From NCBI GenBank assembly GCA_017984135.1, contig JAGNZZ010000004.1:37660-71913 (forward strand): a DNA stretch of 34,254 nt, in the 5' to 3' direction. Made by a program: the position numbers and the translations under genes. This stretch comes from Chitinophagales bacterium. GTDB lineage: Bacteria > Bacteroidota > Bacteroidia > Chitinophagales > JADIYW01. The notes below the pieces were generated by a model, which worked only from the letters and a program-made list of their open reading frames with translations, had not been told where the DNA came from and searched no databases. This document shows positions 1 to 8,707 of the stretch, piece after piece; positions within the stretch are counted from its first letter, which is position 1, and each line of letters starts with the position of its first letter.

Positions 1-2336
1 ATGGTTGTATTGGCTACGTTGCTAATGTTTTGCTTATCGCTTTTATCGTACATAATATTGATAGTATATTCTTCGCCATGATCTTTAAATTTAGATTGGT
101 CATTTCCTCTAAATGCCAACTGAATAGCATATCCTACGCTTTGAATATTCAATCCCATTTTGGCAATTTTATCTCTATTTAAAGCAATTTGGATTTCTGT
201 TTTCGATGATTTAGTGCTGTATTCTACATAATCTGTTCCGGGTGTATTTTTTATAATTTGGTGTACTTTACGAGCGTATGTCCACACTTCCTCTAAATCG
301 GCACCCATCACTACTAATTGTATTTGCGGTTGATTTCCACCGGTAATACTTGCCGGTTTAATGGAAAAACTCAAACCGGGAATACTATCTAATCGTTGAC
401 GAATAGAAGCACCAATTTCATCAGTAGAACGTGTACGTTCCAACCTATTGACTAAAGAAACGGTCATGTCTGCTTGGTTAGGTATGGTAATAAAACCGCC
501 CATTTGCGTAGCCACAGCACCAACATTGGTAAATACTTTGGTTACTTCCGGATATTCCAAAACAATATCTTCTACTTGTTTGGCAATTCTATTGGTTTGT
601 TGTAAAGTAGCTTGAGGTTCTAATTCCATAATTAGATTGAATTCACCTCTATCGCCACTTCCGGCAAAGGAGCTACCGACATAACCAGCGCTACCCAAAT
701 ATCCTATAAAACCAAACAAACTTAAAACGACCGCCAGAACAACTATTTTATGATCTAAAACCCAATTTAGAATTCGACCATACGCTTCAATTAATTTATT
801 GATTTGCTCTTCAATCCAAAAATTTAATCGTCCCCAAAGTGAGTCTTTGTGGAGTATTTCTAATTTTCCCCAACGAGATGCTAATAATGGCGTTAGTGTG
901 AAAGAAACGAATAAACTCATTAATGTAGAAAATACAACCACCAATGCAAATTCTCGCAATATATTTCCAATTAAGCCACCAGCCATTGCTAAGGGAACAA
1001 ACACTACAACATCCACTAATGTAATAGACAAAGCAGTGAATCCAATTTCGCTTCTACCATCTAATGCAGCCGTTACTCTATCTTTTCCCATTTCCATGTG
1101 TCGGAAAATATTTTCTAACACTACGATACTATCATCTACTAAAATTCCGACGACAAGAGACAAGGCTAATAAGGTCATTAAGTTTAAAGAAAATCCCATC
1201 AGATACATCAAAATAAAAGTTGGAATCATGGCAGAAGGCAATGCCACTAACACGAACATAGAACTTCGGAAACTGTGTAAGAAAATCAACATGACAAAAG
1301 CAACGATGAGTACTGCTAAAAACAAATCATGTGTTACCGCGGTGGCGGCTTCCATGGTGTAAGTAGATTGGTCAATGGCTACTTCGTAGTTAAATCCGGT
1401 GGAAGCATATTGTTTTACAATGGTATCTAATTTTGCTTTTACGAGGTGGCTTACTTCCACAGCGTTGGCATCTGTTTGTTTGGATATTTCAATACCTAAA
1501 CCTACTTTTCCATTAATTCTGTTAATGGTAGTTGGTGTTGCGTTTGCATCCGTTACGCTTGCCACTTCTTTCAATAGCAATTTGCTACCATTTTTATTTT
1601 CTCTAATGATTAAATTTCTTAAATCATCTACTGTTTGAAATTTTTCATTTAATCGGATGGTAAATCTATTGTCTTGGCTTTCGATATTTCCGGCAGGATA
1701 AGACATGTTACTGATAGCTACCATTTGGGTAACTTGAGCAGTAGAAAGGTGATAGGCTTGAATTTTCTCGTTATCGAGTTTTACTTCTATTTCACGTTGT
1801 GTTCCACCAATCAAACGAACTTGTCCTACACCTTCCACGTTAGATAAAATGGGCTTAATTTTTTGGTCAACTAAGTCATACAATTCGGCTTCACTTGTTT
1901 TGGCAAATGTGGAAAGGCGCAAAACAGGAATTTCACTGGAGCTGAATTTGGAGATAATTGGATCATCTACATCATCGGGTAAAATACTTTTAATCTGGCT
2001 AATTTTCCGTTCCGCATCTGACTGTGCGCTGTTCACGTTCATGGATTGTTTAAGTTGAATAATGACCATTGAAACGTTTTCTTGAGAGGAAGAAGAAACC
2101 ACATCAACGCCTTCAATTGAAGAAACAGCATCTTCAATTTTTTTGGTAACATTATTCTGTACTTCTTCGGAGGATGCTCCTTTATAAATAGTTTGAATAG
2201 AAATAATAGGTGCTTCAAACTTTGGAAGTAAGTTATAATTCAATAAACTATATCCAAAGAAACCAAAAATGATTAATGTTAAAAATACAACGCTAATTAA
2301 GAGTGGTCGTTTTATTGCGATTTCAGTAATAGACAT
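1..2336 (-). CDS. RND-family multidrug efflux pump, inner-membrane subunit (C-terminus beyond window)
   Basis: This is the proton-driven inner-membrane pump of a tripartite RND exporter (HAE1/AcrB family). The reading frame is open from the ATG at 2336 to the left edge, giving about 778 of the usual ~1030-1050 residues, so the last ~250 residues lie outside the window. The N-terminus reads MSITEIAIKRP followed by a first membrane helix, then a porter region starting LLPKFEAPIISIQ. The TM4 motif GILVDDSIVVLEN carries the paired Asp401-Asp402, matching the proton-relay Asp407/408 of AcrB. A second half-pump helix (VLDHKIVVLAVVLSLFGFIGY) opens the repeat. It is the last gene of a tetR-tolC-adaptor-pump operon, 84 bp after the adaptor. 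The family is clear; the substrate (drugs, bile salts, lipids) cannot be read from the sequence. Confidence 0.95.
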   Translation of the reverse strand, partial: MSITEIAIKRPLLISVVFLTLIIFGFFGYSLLNYNLLPKFEAPIISIQTIYKGASSEEVQNNVTKKIEDAVSSIEGVDVVSSSSQENVSMVIIQLKQSMNVNSAQSDAERKISQIKSILPDDVDDPIISKFSSSEIPVLRLSTFAKTSEAELYDLVDQKIKPILSNVEGVGQVRLIGGTQREIEVKLDNEKIQAYHLSTAQVTQMVAISNMSYPAGNIESQDNRFTIRLNEKFQTVDDLRNLIIRENKNGSKLLLKEVASVTDANATPTTINRINGKVGLGIEISKQTDANAVEVSHLVKAKLDTIVKQYASTGFNYEVAIDQSTYTMEAATAVTHDLFLAVLIVAFVMLIFLHSFRSSMFVLVALPSAMIPTFILMYLMGFSLNLMTLLALSLVVGILVDDSIVVLENIFRHMEMGKDRVTAALDGRSEIGFTALSITLVDVVVFVPLAMAGGLIGNILREFALVVVFSTLMSLFVSFTLTPLLASRWGKLEILHKDSLWGRLNFWIEEQINKLIEAYGRILNWVLDHKIVVLAVVLSLFGFIGYLGSAGYVGSSFAGSGDRGEFNLIMELEPQATLQQTNRIAKQVEDIVLEYPEVTKVFTNVGAVATQMGGFITIPNQADMTVSLVNRLERTRSTDEIGASIRQRLDSIPGLSFSIKPASITGGNQPQIQLVVMGADLEEVWTYARKVHQIIKNTPGTDYVEYSTKSSKTEIQIALNRDKIAKMGLNIQSVGYAIQLAFRGNDQSKFKDHGEEYTINIMYDKSDKQNISNVANTT

Positions 2337-2420
2337 ATACGTTCTTTTAGTTGTTTAATTCATTTTAAATATAAAAATGAAATCCATTGTCAATTCTAAA
2401 CATGGTATTTAAACCAATAC

Positions 2421-3476
2421 TTATTTTTCGTTTATGATTTGAATTTTACTTTTTTCTGTTAGGTTGATTTGTCCGGTAGTAACTACTTTGTCGCCCGGCG
2501 TTAAACCACTTCGAACAATGATATTTTGTCCTACTTCTTCTCCTAAAACAATTTTTCTTATGGCGATTGAATTTCCATTTACCACATATACGTATGGGTT
2601 TTTCACACCTTCTACTAATGCCATTTTAGGAATTTGCAAAGCATCTGCCGGTTTTTTAAAACTAAATTTCACTTGCACATACGTTCCGGCTTTATAGCCG
2701 TTGTTAGGAATATGAACTTCCACTTTGTAATTGTGATTTTCATCGCCTTTGGGTGCAATATATTTTATGATACCTTTGGTAATTTTATCTGGAAAAATAT
2801 CGGATGTTACTTGTGCGGATTGACCTACATGTAAATCATATACATTGTTTTCGCTTACATACACAATTGCTTTTAAAATAGAAACATCCATGATGGTAGC
2901 CAATGGAGTTCCAGAATTGGCGAACTCACCAGCATTTGTATTTTTTTGTACTATGACGCCGCTGATTGGTGCATAAATATTATTGTCTGCAATTTGTTGT
3001 AAATAGTTTTCTTTTTGAATTTTAACGGTTTCCAAATTATAATTCAAATCATTGATAGCATTTGCCGGAGCAGCATCGCCCGCAATTAAATCTTGTGTTC
3101 GTTTGATATCATCTTCTAATTTTTTTATAGTTGCATCGGAAGATTTTATGCCGATTTCACGTTGCTTGGAATCAATTTTGCCAATGAGTTGCCCTTTGGT
3201 AACATGTTGACCGATTTCAATATTAAACGTAGCTAATTTTCCTGGCTGTGTAGCTGTTATTATTCCAGTATTGTTATTGTCTAAAACTGCGGGTAAAGCA
3301 TAATCGGTAGAAACTGTAAAATAGTTAACTTCAAAAGTAGATACAGAAACCGGAACATTGCTTCTATCTATAGGCGATGCATTTTTATCTATAGTTTTTT
3401 TGTTGGCTGCAAGTTTATAAATCATGCCACCTATTAGCAAAGCAACGATTATTCCAATTATAATTTTATTTTTCAT
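2421..3476 (-). CDS. RND efflux periplasmic adaptor (membrane fusion protein, HlyD/AcrA type)
   Basis: This adaptor links the inner-membrane pump to the outer-membrane channel. The 351 residues begin with an N-terminal membrane anchor (IIIGIIVALLIGGMIY, residues ~4-20). The first barrel-sandwich half is around residues 72-108 (ATQPGKLATFNIEIGQHV). An alpha-helical hairpin occupies ~110-165, and the second lipoyl half reads YAPISGVIVQKNTNAGEF. Beta-barrel and membrane-proximal domains follow. No lipobox Cys is seen, so it is probably anchored by the helix. It lies 40 bp after the TolC-like gene and 84 bp before the pump, all on the minus strand. Length and domain order are normal for the family. 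Confidence in the role is high; substrate specificity is unknown. Confidence 0.94.
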   Translation of the reverse strand: MKNKIIIGIIVALLIGGMIYKLAANKKTIDKNASPIDRSNVPVSVSTFEVNYFTVSTDYALPAVLDNNNTGIITATQPGKLATFNIEIGQHVTKGQLIGKIDSKQREIGIKSSDATIKKLEDDIKRTQDLIAGDAAPANAINDLNYNLETVKIQKENYLQQIADNNIYAPISGVIVQKNTNAGEFANSGTPLATIMDVSILKAIVYVSENNVYDLHVGQSAQVTSDIFPDKITKGIIKYIAPKGDENHNYKVEVHIPNNGYKAGTYVQVKFSFKKPADALQIPKMALVEGVKNPYVYVVNGNSIAIRKIVLGEEVGQNIIVRSGLTPGDKVVTTGQINLTEKSKIQIINEK

Positions 3477-3516
3477 GTAGTATTATTTTAATGATTGTTT
3501 TGGATAGTAGTATGTA

Positions 3517-4863
3517 TTATTTATATTTTTCTAAGTTTCCATTGGCTTTATCTATCTCTAATTTTGCATTTAATAAATCAACAAAAGAACGTAAGTAATT
3601 CGTTTCTGATTCTTGATACGAGGATTCAGAAGATAACCATTCAGGATAGCTGATGATTCCTTTTTGATACTGCAAGGTTACTACCTCTAAAATGTTTTTA
3701 GCCATTTCCATATTTGCTCTATTGATGTCGATATTATCCACAGAATTGATATACTTTGTGTTTGCATTTTTCATTTGAAATTTCAATCCGTTTTCAGTTT
3801 GAGCAATGGTTTCTTGCAATGACGATAAATTAAGTTTAGATTGTTTTAAAGCACTGGCCGTTCGTAAGCCATCGAAGATGGGAATTTGCAATTGCAAACC
3901 AATAGCAGCAATAGGCGACCAATGTTTAAACGATTCTCCAAATTTATTGCCTAAAGATTGTCCGGCATATTTAGCATAAAAAGATAATATAGGAAAATAA
4001 GGTGCGCTGGTTCTTTTGTATAACACATTTTGTAATTGTTGATTTTTGCGCAAGATTCTAAGTTCAATCTTATTTTTAATATTTCCAGTGTCGGAAAATG
4101 TTTGTAAATCAATAATCTCTCTGGAATAATTGGTGTCAATTTGAAAATCATTTTCTAATGACATATCCATATTAAATTTCAAATTATCGTAGGCTAATTT
4201 TTTATTGGTAATTAAGATTTCATTTTGGGCAGCTAAATTATTCATGTTCACTTGAATTCGATCTACATCAATTTTTTTCACCACACCTTTGTCGTATTGC
4301 AATTTCACAACAGGCAATGTTTTTGACAATCTATCTTGATTGAGTTTCAACATTTTTTCTTGCTCGTTGATTAATAAAAGTTGATAGTAGGCAACAATGG
4401 TATTATAGATTACCTCTTCTTTCGTTTTTTCTTTTTTTAATTCTGCTAGCTCGTAACTTGGTTTTATGGCTCTTATTCCATCTATATAAGATTTATTGTA
4501 TAAAAACTGATCGAGCTGTACGCCGACAATGGTTGTAAAATGATTGCCAAACGCCACTGTATTCGGAAATGTTTGTCCTAAAGCCGCACCCAACTGAACA
4601 AACTCATTCGGTAAAGCGGATTTTTGCAATTGAATATTATAATCCCATTTTACCAATCCATTGATTTGAGGCATATAGGCAGATTGGCCTTCTTTTTTTC
4701 TGGCATAAGCTACTTGCACATCATTTTCAGCAATGTTGATGTTGTGATGATTTTTCAAAGCAAAATCAATACATTGTGATAACGTATAAATAGGTTGTTG
4801 CGCTTTTAAAACGGAAACAGAAGAGAAACATAAAAAGAATACTATACTATATATTTTATTCAT
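3517..4863 (-). CDS. TolC-family outer-membrane efflux protein
   Basis: This is the outer-membrane channel of the tripartite exporter. The 448 residues start with a Sec signal peptide (MNKIYSIVFFLCFSSVSVLKAQQ, cleavage probably after KA). A typical OEP opening motif follows, LSQCIDFALKNHHNINIAENDVQVA. Two long helical repeats then have the usual spacing, the second beginning near LRILRKNQQLQNVL. The C-terminal helix ends DLLNAKLEIDKANGNLEKY. The start codon overlaps the stop of the upstream tetR gene as ATGA (4860-4863), which implies translational coupling and a shared transcript. It is the second gene of the efflux operon. The family assignment is secure, and nothing suggests truncation. 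Confidence 0.94.
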   Translation of the reverse strand: MNKIYSIVFFLCFSSVSVLKAQQPIYTLSQCIDFALKNHHNINIAENDVQVAYARKKEGQSAYMPQINGLVKWDYNIQLQKSALPNEFVQLGAALGQTFPNTVAFGNHFTTIVGVQLDQFLYNKSYIDGIRAIKPSYELAELKKEKTKEEVIYNTIVAYYQLLLINEQEKMLKLNQDRLSKTLPVVKLQYDKGVVKKIDVDRIQVNMNNLAAQNEILITNKKLAYDNLKFNMDMSLENDFQIDTNYSREIIDLQTFSDTGNIKNKIELRILRKNQQLQNVLYKRTSAPYFPILSFYAKYAGQSLGNKFGESFKHWSPIAAIGLQLQIPIFDGLRTASALKQSKLNLSSLQETIAQTENGLKFQMKNANTKYINSVDNIDINRANMEMAKNILEVVTLQYQKGIISYPEWLSSESSYQESETNYLRSFVDLLNAKLEIDKANGNLEKYK

Positions 4864-5501
4864 AAGTTTAATTTTTGTGATTTCAAGAGTTGTGTAAATA
4901 ATTTTTTACCTTCTTCGGTGGCAATAGCGTGCAAATTATATTTTAAAATTTCGAAATAAATTTCTACCGGTTTAATATTGAGTTGGTGTTTATTATCAAT
5001 TGCCATCATTGATAAACGAAGCTGTAAGGATGATACAATTTCTATATTAATATCTTTCCTGTATAAGCCTTGCCTTATTCCTTTCTTTAAATTTGTTTGA
5101 ATGTTTTCTTTTGCAAATGTTTGAATATGATTATCAATTAAACTCCAACATTCAGGATAAAATTTAGAGATATCCATCAGCATTGCCGGATTGTACAATT
5201 GTAATTCTTTATGCACATGCTTCGCAATTAATAATAATTCTTCAATCGCATTTTCTGTATTTTTAGAAATGGCATCAATAGCTTGTTCATCATTTTGCAA
5301 ATCATACACAATGCAAAAGCGCACTAAATCTTCTTTGTTTTTAATTTGCTGATATAAGGTTTTTTTCGAAATGCCAAGTTCCTTTGCCAAATCATCCATG
5401 GTGGTATTTCGAACGCCAACATGGTTAAATAAATACCTTGCCTTTTCAAATATTTTTGAAGAAATACTACATTCAACCGTATGTTGCGTTACTTGTTTCA
5501 T
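4860..5501 (-). CDS. TetR/AcrR-family repressor of the efflux operon
   Basis: This 213-residue TetR regulator has its N-terminal helix-turn-helix at residues ~34-60 (TTMDDLAKELGISKKTLYQQIKNKEDLV). The C-terminal helical domain is divergent and presumably binds a ligand. It is the first gene of the operon and overlaps the tolC-like gene by ATGA, the usual arrangement for an autoregulated exporter. The region just upstream (5502-5610) contains a Bacteroidota-type promoter and an AT-rich inverted repeat, described separately. By family analogy it should repress its own operon and release it when an exported compound binds. It may also touch the divergent oxidoreductase gene. The ligand is unknown. 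The stop codon is TGA, which shows that TGA is a normal stop here. Confidence 0.93.
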   Translation of the reverse strand: MKQVTQHTVECSISSKIFEKARYLFNHVGVRNTTMDDLAKELGISKKTLYQQIKNKEDLVRFCIVYDLQNDEQAIDAISKNTENAIEELLLIAKHVHKELQLYNPAMLMDISKFYPECWSLIDNHIQTFAKENIQTNLKKGIRQGLYRKDINIEIVSSLQLRLSMMAIDNKHQLNIKPVEIYFEILKYNLHAIATEEGKKLFTQLLKSQKLNL

Positions 5502-5514
5502 TTAAAATGGACGA

Positions 5515-5547
5515 CAAATTTACTCTTTAAAAACTCAAAAAACTCAA
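5515..5547 (-). promoter_or_regulatory. Candidate promoter of the tetR-efflux operon (TTG / TAAATTTG)
   Basis: Read on the minus strand, a TAAATTTG box (5522-5515) matches the Bacteroidota -7 consensus TAnnTTTG. A TTG (5547-5545) lies 22 nt further upstream, within the usual -33 spacing. The box ends 13 nt before the tetR ATG. The -33 triplet falls inside the inverted repeat at 5525-5560, so a bound repressor would block RNA polymerase. This is motif-based inference. Confidence 0.5.
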
Positions 5548-5560
5548 AAAGGTTTTAAAG
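5525..5560. promoter_or_regulatory. AT-rich inverted repeat, candidate TetR operator
   Basis: Arms CTTTAAAAAC (5525-5534) and GGTTTTAAAG (5551-5560) are inverted with 9 of 10 positions matching. The 16-nt spacer carries part of a tandem AACTCAAAA repeat. The element sits in the 109-bp region between the divergent tetR operon and the oxidoreductase gene and overlaps the predicted tetR -33 box. TetR operators usually lie in such a place, but the low complexity makes a chance palindrome possible. Confidence 0.4.
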
Positions 5561-5610
5561 TTTCCAAAAATTTAATGTTAAATAATTGTAGTTTTGAAGA
5601 AAGAACTAAA

Positions 5611-6600
5611 ATGAAAGCACTTGTTTTAAATGAAAATACTTTTCAAGTAGAAACAATACCGCAACCAACGATTACCGAAAATCAAGTTTTGATTCAATTA
5701 AAGTATGCTGCATTGAATCATCGCGACCAATGGATTCGTGAAGGTCAGTATGCTAAAATACAATTACCTGCCATTTTAGGCTCCGATGGATGTGGCGAGG
5801 TAATTGCAGTAGCAAATGATAACGATAAGAAATGGATAGGAAAAAGTGTTATCATTAATCCAAACATTAATTGGGGCGACAACAATGGTTTCCAACAAAA
5901 AGACTATCAAATTTTAGGTATGCCATCACAAGGTACCATTGCGGAGTACATAGCCGTTCCGTCGGATAGAATTCATGAGAAACCTAAACACTTAACGGAT
6001 GAACAGGCTGCAGCATTGCCTTTAGCTGGACTAACAGCATATAATGCTATGTTTAATAAAGGAAAAGCAGAAAAAGGAATGAACATTTTAATTTCTGGTG
6101 TTGGTGGTGGTGTGGCTCAATTTGCATTTTTATATGCGGTTGCCATTGGAGCACAAGTATATATTACATCAAGTAAAAATGAAGTAATTAATGCATGCCT
6201 CCAATTAGGTGCGAAAGCAGGTGCCAATTATAAAGAAGAAAATGCCATTAAAAATTTAGCTAAATCTATTGGAGGTTTTGATATCATTATTGATAGTGCT
6301 TGTGGGAATGGAATGAATGAATTAATTGCTACACTTAAACCGACAGGAAAATTCGTGTTTTATGGTGCAACAAAAGGATTACCAAAGGATTTAAACATGC
6401 GTCAAATATTTTGGAATCATCTGCAAATAGTAGGCTCTACCATGGGAAGTGATGCTGATTTTATTAAAATGATACAATTATGCAACGATTATCAAATAAA
6501 TCCAATCATAGATAAAGTTTTTAGCATTGATAATGCCGTTGCAGCTTTTGATAGGATGAAAAATGGCGACCAATTTGGCAAGATAATTGTTAAACTATAA
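5611..6600 (+). CDS. Zinc-independent MDR-family NAD(P)H oxidoreductase (quinone oxidoreductase-like)
   Basis: This is a medium-chain dehydrogenase/reductase of about 329 residues. The GroES-like catalytic domain contains NHRDQWIREGQY and PAILGSDGCGEV. The Rossmann domain has a nucleotide loop at ~160-170 (ILISGVGGGVAQ). The Cys/His ligands of the structural and catalytic zinc sites of alcohol dehydrogenases are not seen, which points to the quinone-oxidoreductase or enoyl-reductase branch. I chose ATG 5611 (MKALVLNENT) over the in-frame ATG at 5575 because the family begins there. A TAGTTTTG box at 5589-5596 would also lie inside the longer version. It is divergent from the tetR efflux operon and 34 bp from the DUF937 gene. 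The natural substrate is unknown. Confidence 0.85.
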   Translation: MKALVLNENTFQVETIPQPTITENQVLIQLKYAALNHRDQWIREGQYAKIQLPAILGSDGCGEVIAVANDNDKKWIGKSVIINPNINWGDNNGFQQKDYQILGMPSQGTIAEYIAVPSDRIHEKPKHLTDEQAAALPLAGLTAYNAMFNKGKAEKGMNILISGVGGGVAQFAFLYAVAIGAQVYITSSKNEVINACLQLGAKAGANYKEENAIKNLAKSIGGFDIIIDSACGNGMNELIATLKPTGKFVFYGATKGLPKDLNMRQIFWNHLQIVGSTMGSDADFIKMIQLCNDYQINPIIDKVFSIDNAVAAFDRMKNGDQFGKIIVKL

Positions 6601-6634
6601 AATACACTTTTTAAAACTTTTAAAACCAATAAAA

Positions 6635-7216
6635 ATGGATTTACAACAACTTATTAATGGGCCACTTGGACAACAAGCCACACAATTAATCAGTAATCAA
6701 TTAGGCATTGATTCAGATAAAGCACAAAGTGCAGTGGGATTGGCGTTGCCAACTATTTTAAATGCACTAAACAACAATGCATCTACTCAAGAAGGTGCTG
6801 CTTCATTGTTTAATGCTGTAACAAAAGACCATAGTGCCGGTGGATTAGATGACATTGCCAGCATTGCACAAAATGCTTTAGGTGGTGAAGGAAATTCTAT
6901 TCTAAAACATATCTTAGGTGGTTTGCAACCTAAAGTAGAAAATACAATTTCACAAAATACTGGAATTGGTGGTGGACAAGCTTCACAAATATTACAAATA
7001 TTAGCACCACTAGTGCTAAAAACATTGGGTAATCAAACACAATCTCAAGGATTAAATATTGGTGGTTTAGCCGGATTGATTAGTAATTTTGTAGGCAACC
7101 AACAACAAGCTGCACCTCAACAGAATGATTTAATTTCTCAATTATTGGATAGAAATAAGGACGGAAATGTGATAGATGATGTGGCAGGATTATTAGGAAA
7201 TTTATTTAAAAAATAA
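6635..7216 (+). CDS. DUF937-family protein with a C-terminal EF-hand-like loop
   Basis: This protein of 193 residues starts MDLQQLINGPLGQQATQLIS. The start was set at ATG 6635 because the preceding 16 codons are non-family sequence overlapping the previous gene. The body is rich in Gln, Asn, Gly, Ala and Leu, with the family's repeated helical blocks: TILNALNNNA, LGGLQPKVENTISQNTGIGG and ASQILQILAPLVLKTLG. Near the C-terminus, LLDRNKDGNVIDDVAGLLG resembles a dockerin/EF-hand calcium loop (D-x-N-x-D-G-x-x-x-D). There is no signal peptide. DUF937 proteins (YidB-like) have no firmly established role, and I do not assign one. It probably shares a transcript with the upstream oxidoreductase and is closed by a hairpin terminator. 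Confidence 0.8.
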   Translation: MDLQQLINGPLGQQATQLISNQLGIDSDKAQSAVGLALPTILNALNNNASTQEGAASLFNAVTKDHSAGGLDDIASIAQNALGGEGNSILKHILGGLQPKVENTISQNTGIGGGQASQILQILAPLVLKTLGNQTQSQGLNIGGLAGLISNFVGNQQQAAPQQNDLISQLLDRNKDGNVIDDVAGLLGNLFKK

Positions 7217-7235
7217 ATCCAATTTTTATAACAAT

Positions 7236-7275
7236 AAAGAGTGATAGCATGAATGTTATCGCTCTTTTTATTTTA
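7236..7275 (+). terminator. Rho-independent terminator after the DUF937 gene
   Basis: A 15-bp stem (7236-7250 pairing with 7253-7267, two G-T wobbles, GA loop as drawn) is followed by the T-rich tract TTATTTTA. It lies 19 bp after the plus-strand DUF937 stop. The complementary strand also ends in a T-rich tract (CTCTTTATTGTT), so it may also serve the convergent ABC permease gene. Confidence 0.85.
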
Positions 7276-7344
7276 TATGAATACTATACAAACATCTGGA
7301 ATGCTTACATTGCAAGATTAAATAAATCTAAAAATAGAATTTCA

Positions 7345-8652
7345 TTATTTCATAAAAATCCACTTACCAATTTCTTTGAACGTAATTTTTTTACCTTGTA
7401 TTAAGATACCAACTCTGTAAATTCTGGCTGCCACATAAGCCATGCCAACAGAAGAAATAAGCAGAATAAACATGGATAAAATTTGTTCCCACCATGATAC
7501 TTGAAATGGTATTCTAGTAATCATAATAATAGGAGAAGAAAAGGGCAATATGGAACCCCAAAATGCTGCTGAAGAAAATGGCTGAGATAAGGTAACAGAC
7601 ATTAATACCATAGAAATAATGATTGGTATGGTAATTGGAAATGTAAAAGTTTGCGCGTCACTATCATCGGTAACGGCAGCACCAATAGCAGCAAATTGGG
7701 AGGCATAAAAAAGGTACCCAAAAATGAAATAAAATAAGAAGCTTAACAACATGCGAGCTATATCTAAACCTTGAAAAGCCATCGAAATATTCATTAACAT
7801 TTGTGTAGCTTCGGAGGAATTTGTCATTTGATTACTTTGTTGCATCGCTTGCATGGCTATCATCTTGTCGCCCATAAATATGGGCAACAATAAATTGATG
7901 CAAACTGTTAATAACATCCAGCCTAAAAATTGGGTTAAACCAACAGCACCAATGCCAATAATTTTTCCAATCATCAACTGGAAAGGTTTTACAGTGGTTA
8001 CTAATACTTCAACGATTCGATTTGATTTTTCTTCGGTTACGCTTCGCATCACCATGGCTCCGTAAACAATCAAAAATATATAAATCAGCATGCCGCATGC
8101 ATACCCAAACAATCCCGCGATTTCAGAGCTGCCTTTTTTGGTTTCATCACCAATTATTTGTTCTATGGCTATTTTTTTATCCAAGGAAGCAATCGTGTCA
8201 ATATTGTAATTTCTTGCAGACAAAGCTCTGTTTCTAACTTCTTCTGAAAGGTTTTTTACGATATGTTCTTTAGTCGATAAACCTAATTCATTTTCTGAAT
8301 AATAGGCAAAACCTAAAGGCTTATCCAATTCAAATTTTGGAATAAATAAAATGCCATCACAATTAATATTTTGATACAAATTTTTAAGTGAATCTATCGG
8401 TTGTCGATTGCCTGTCAAATATATGAAACGTAAGTTTTCGCCCACATCCATTCCTCTAAATTTATCTTCAAAACAGCCACTTTCATCTTTAACCGCAATT
8501 CGAAGTTTTTCCTGAGTGGATGTGGCAATATTAACCATTACAATCATCATGACTCCAATTAAAACGGGCATCAACAAGGTTAATAGGATAAACGATTTTT
8601 TTCTCACTCGTGTGAGATATTCTCGTTTAATGATATACCATGTTTTAATCAT
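7345..8652 (-). CDS. ABC-2 type transporter permease (NatB-like)
   Basis: This is the membrane subunit of an ABC exporter, 435 residues. After one N-terminal membrane helix (residues ~20-42, SFILLTLLMPVLIGVMMIVM) comes a ~140-residue extracytoplasmic domain. A cluster of five or more helices begins near GYACGMLIYIFLIVYGAMVM. The cytoplasmic signature EEKSNRIVEVLVTTVKPFQL is characteristic of the NatB/ABC2_membrane_3 group. The final helices run from about FPITIPIIISMVLMSVTL to ILSMFILLISSVGMAYVAA. It lies 55 bp after its ATPase gene, on the same strand. NatAB systems export sodium in Bacillus, but most members have unknown substrates, so I leave it open. Confidence 0.88.
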   Translation of the reverse strand: MIKTWYIIKREYLTRVRKKSFILLTLLMPVLIGVMMIVMVNIATSTQEKLRIAVKDESGCFEDKFRGMDVGENLRFIYLTGNRQPIDSLKNLYQNINCDGILFIPKFELDKPLGFAYYSENELGLSTKEHIVKNLSEEVRNRALSARNYNIDTIASLDKKIAIEQIIGDETKKGSSEIAGLFGYACGMLIYIFLIVYGAMVMRSVTEEKSNRIVEVLVTTVKPFQLMIGKIIGIGAVGLTQFLGWMLLTVCINLLLPIFMGDKMIAMQAMQQSNQMTNSSEATQMLMNISMAFQGLDIARMLLSFLFYFIFGYLFYASQFAAIGAAVTDDSDAQTFTFPITIPIIISMVLMSVTLSQPFSSAAFWGSILPFSSPIIMITRIPFQVSWWEQILSMFILLISSVGMAYVAARIYRVGILIQGKKITFKEIGKWIFMK

Positions 8653-8707
8653 TTTCTTTGTTGATGTGGTATTTTAAAAATGAACTTGCGCTAATTTTTT
8701 AATCCTA

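Noticed and set aside
799..1362. 187-codon open frame on the plus strand
   Set aside because: It is antisense to the clearly coding RND pump gene, whose motifs and length are typical.
5530..5550. Tandem AACTCAAAA units as a possible CRISPR fragment
   Set aside because: The units are adjacent, short and low-complexity with no spacers. No cas genes are in the window.
5575..5610. N-terminal extension of the oxidoreductase gene
   Set aside because: Family members start at MKALVL, and the extension contains a likely -7 box.
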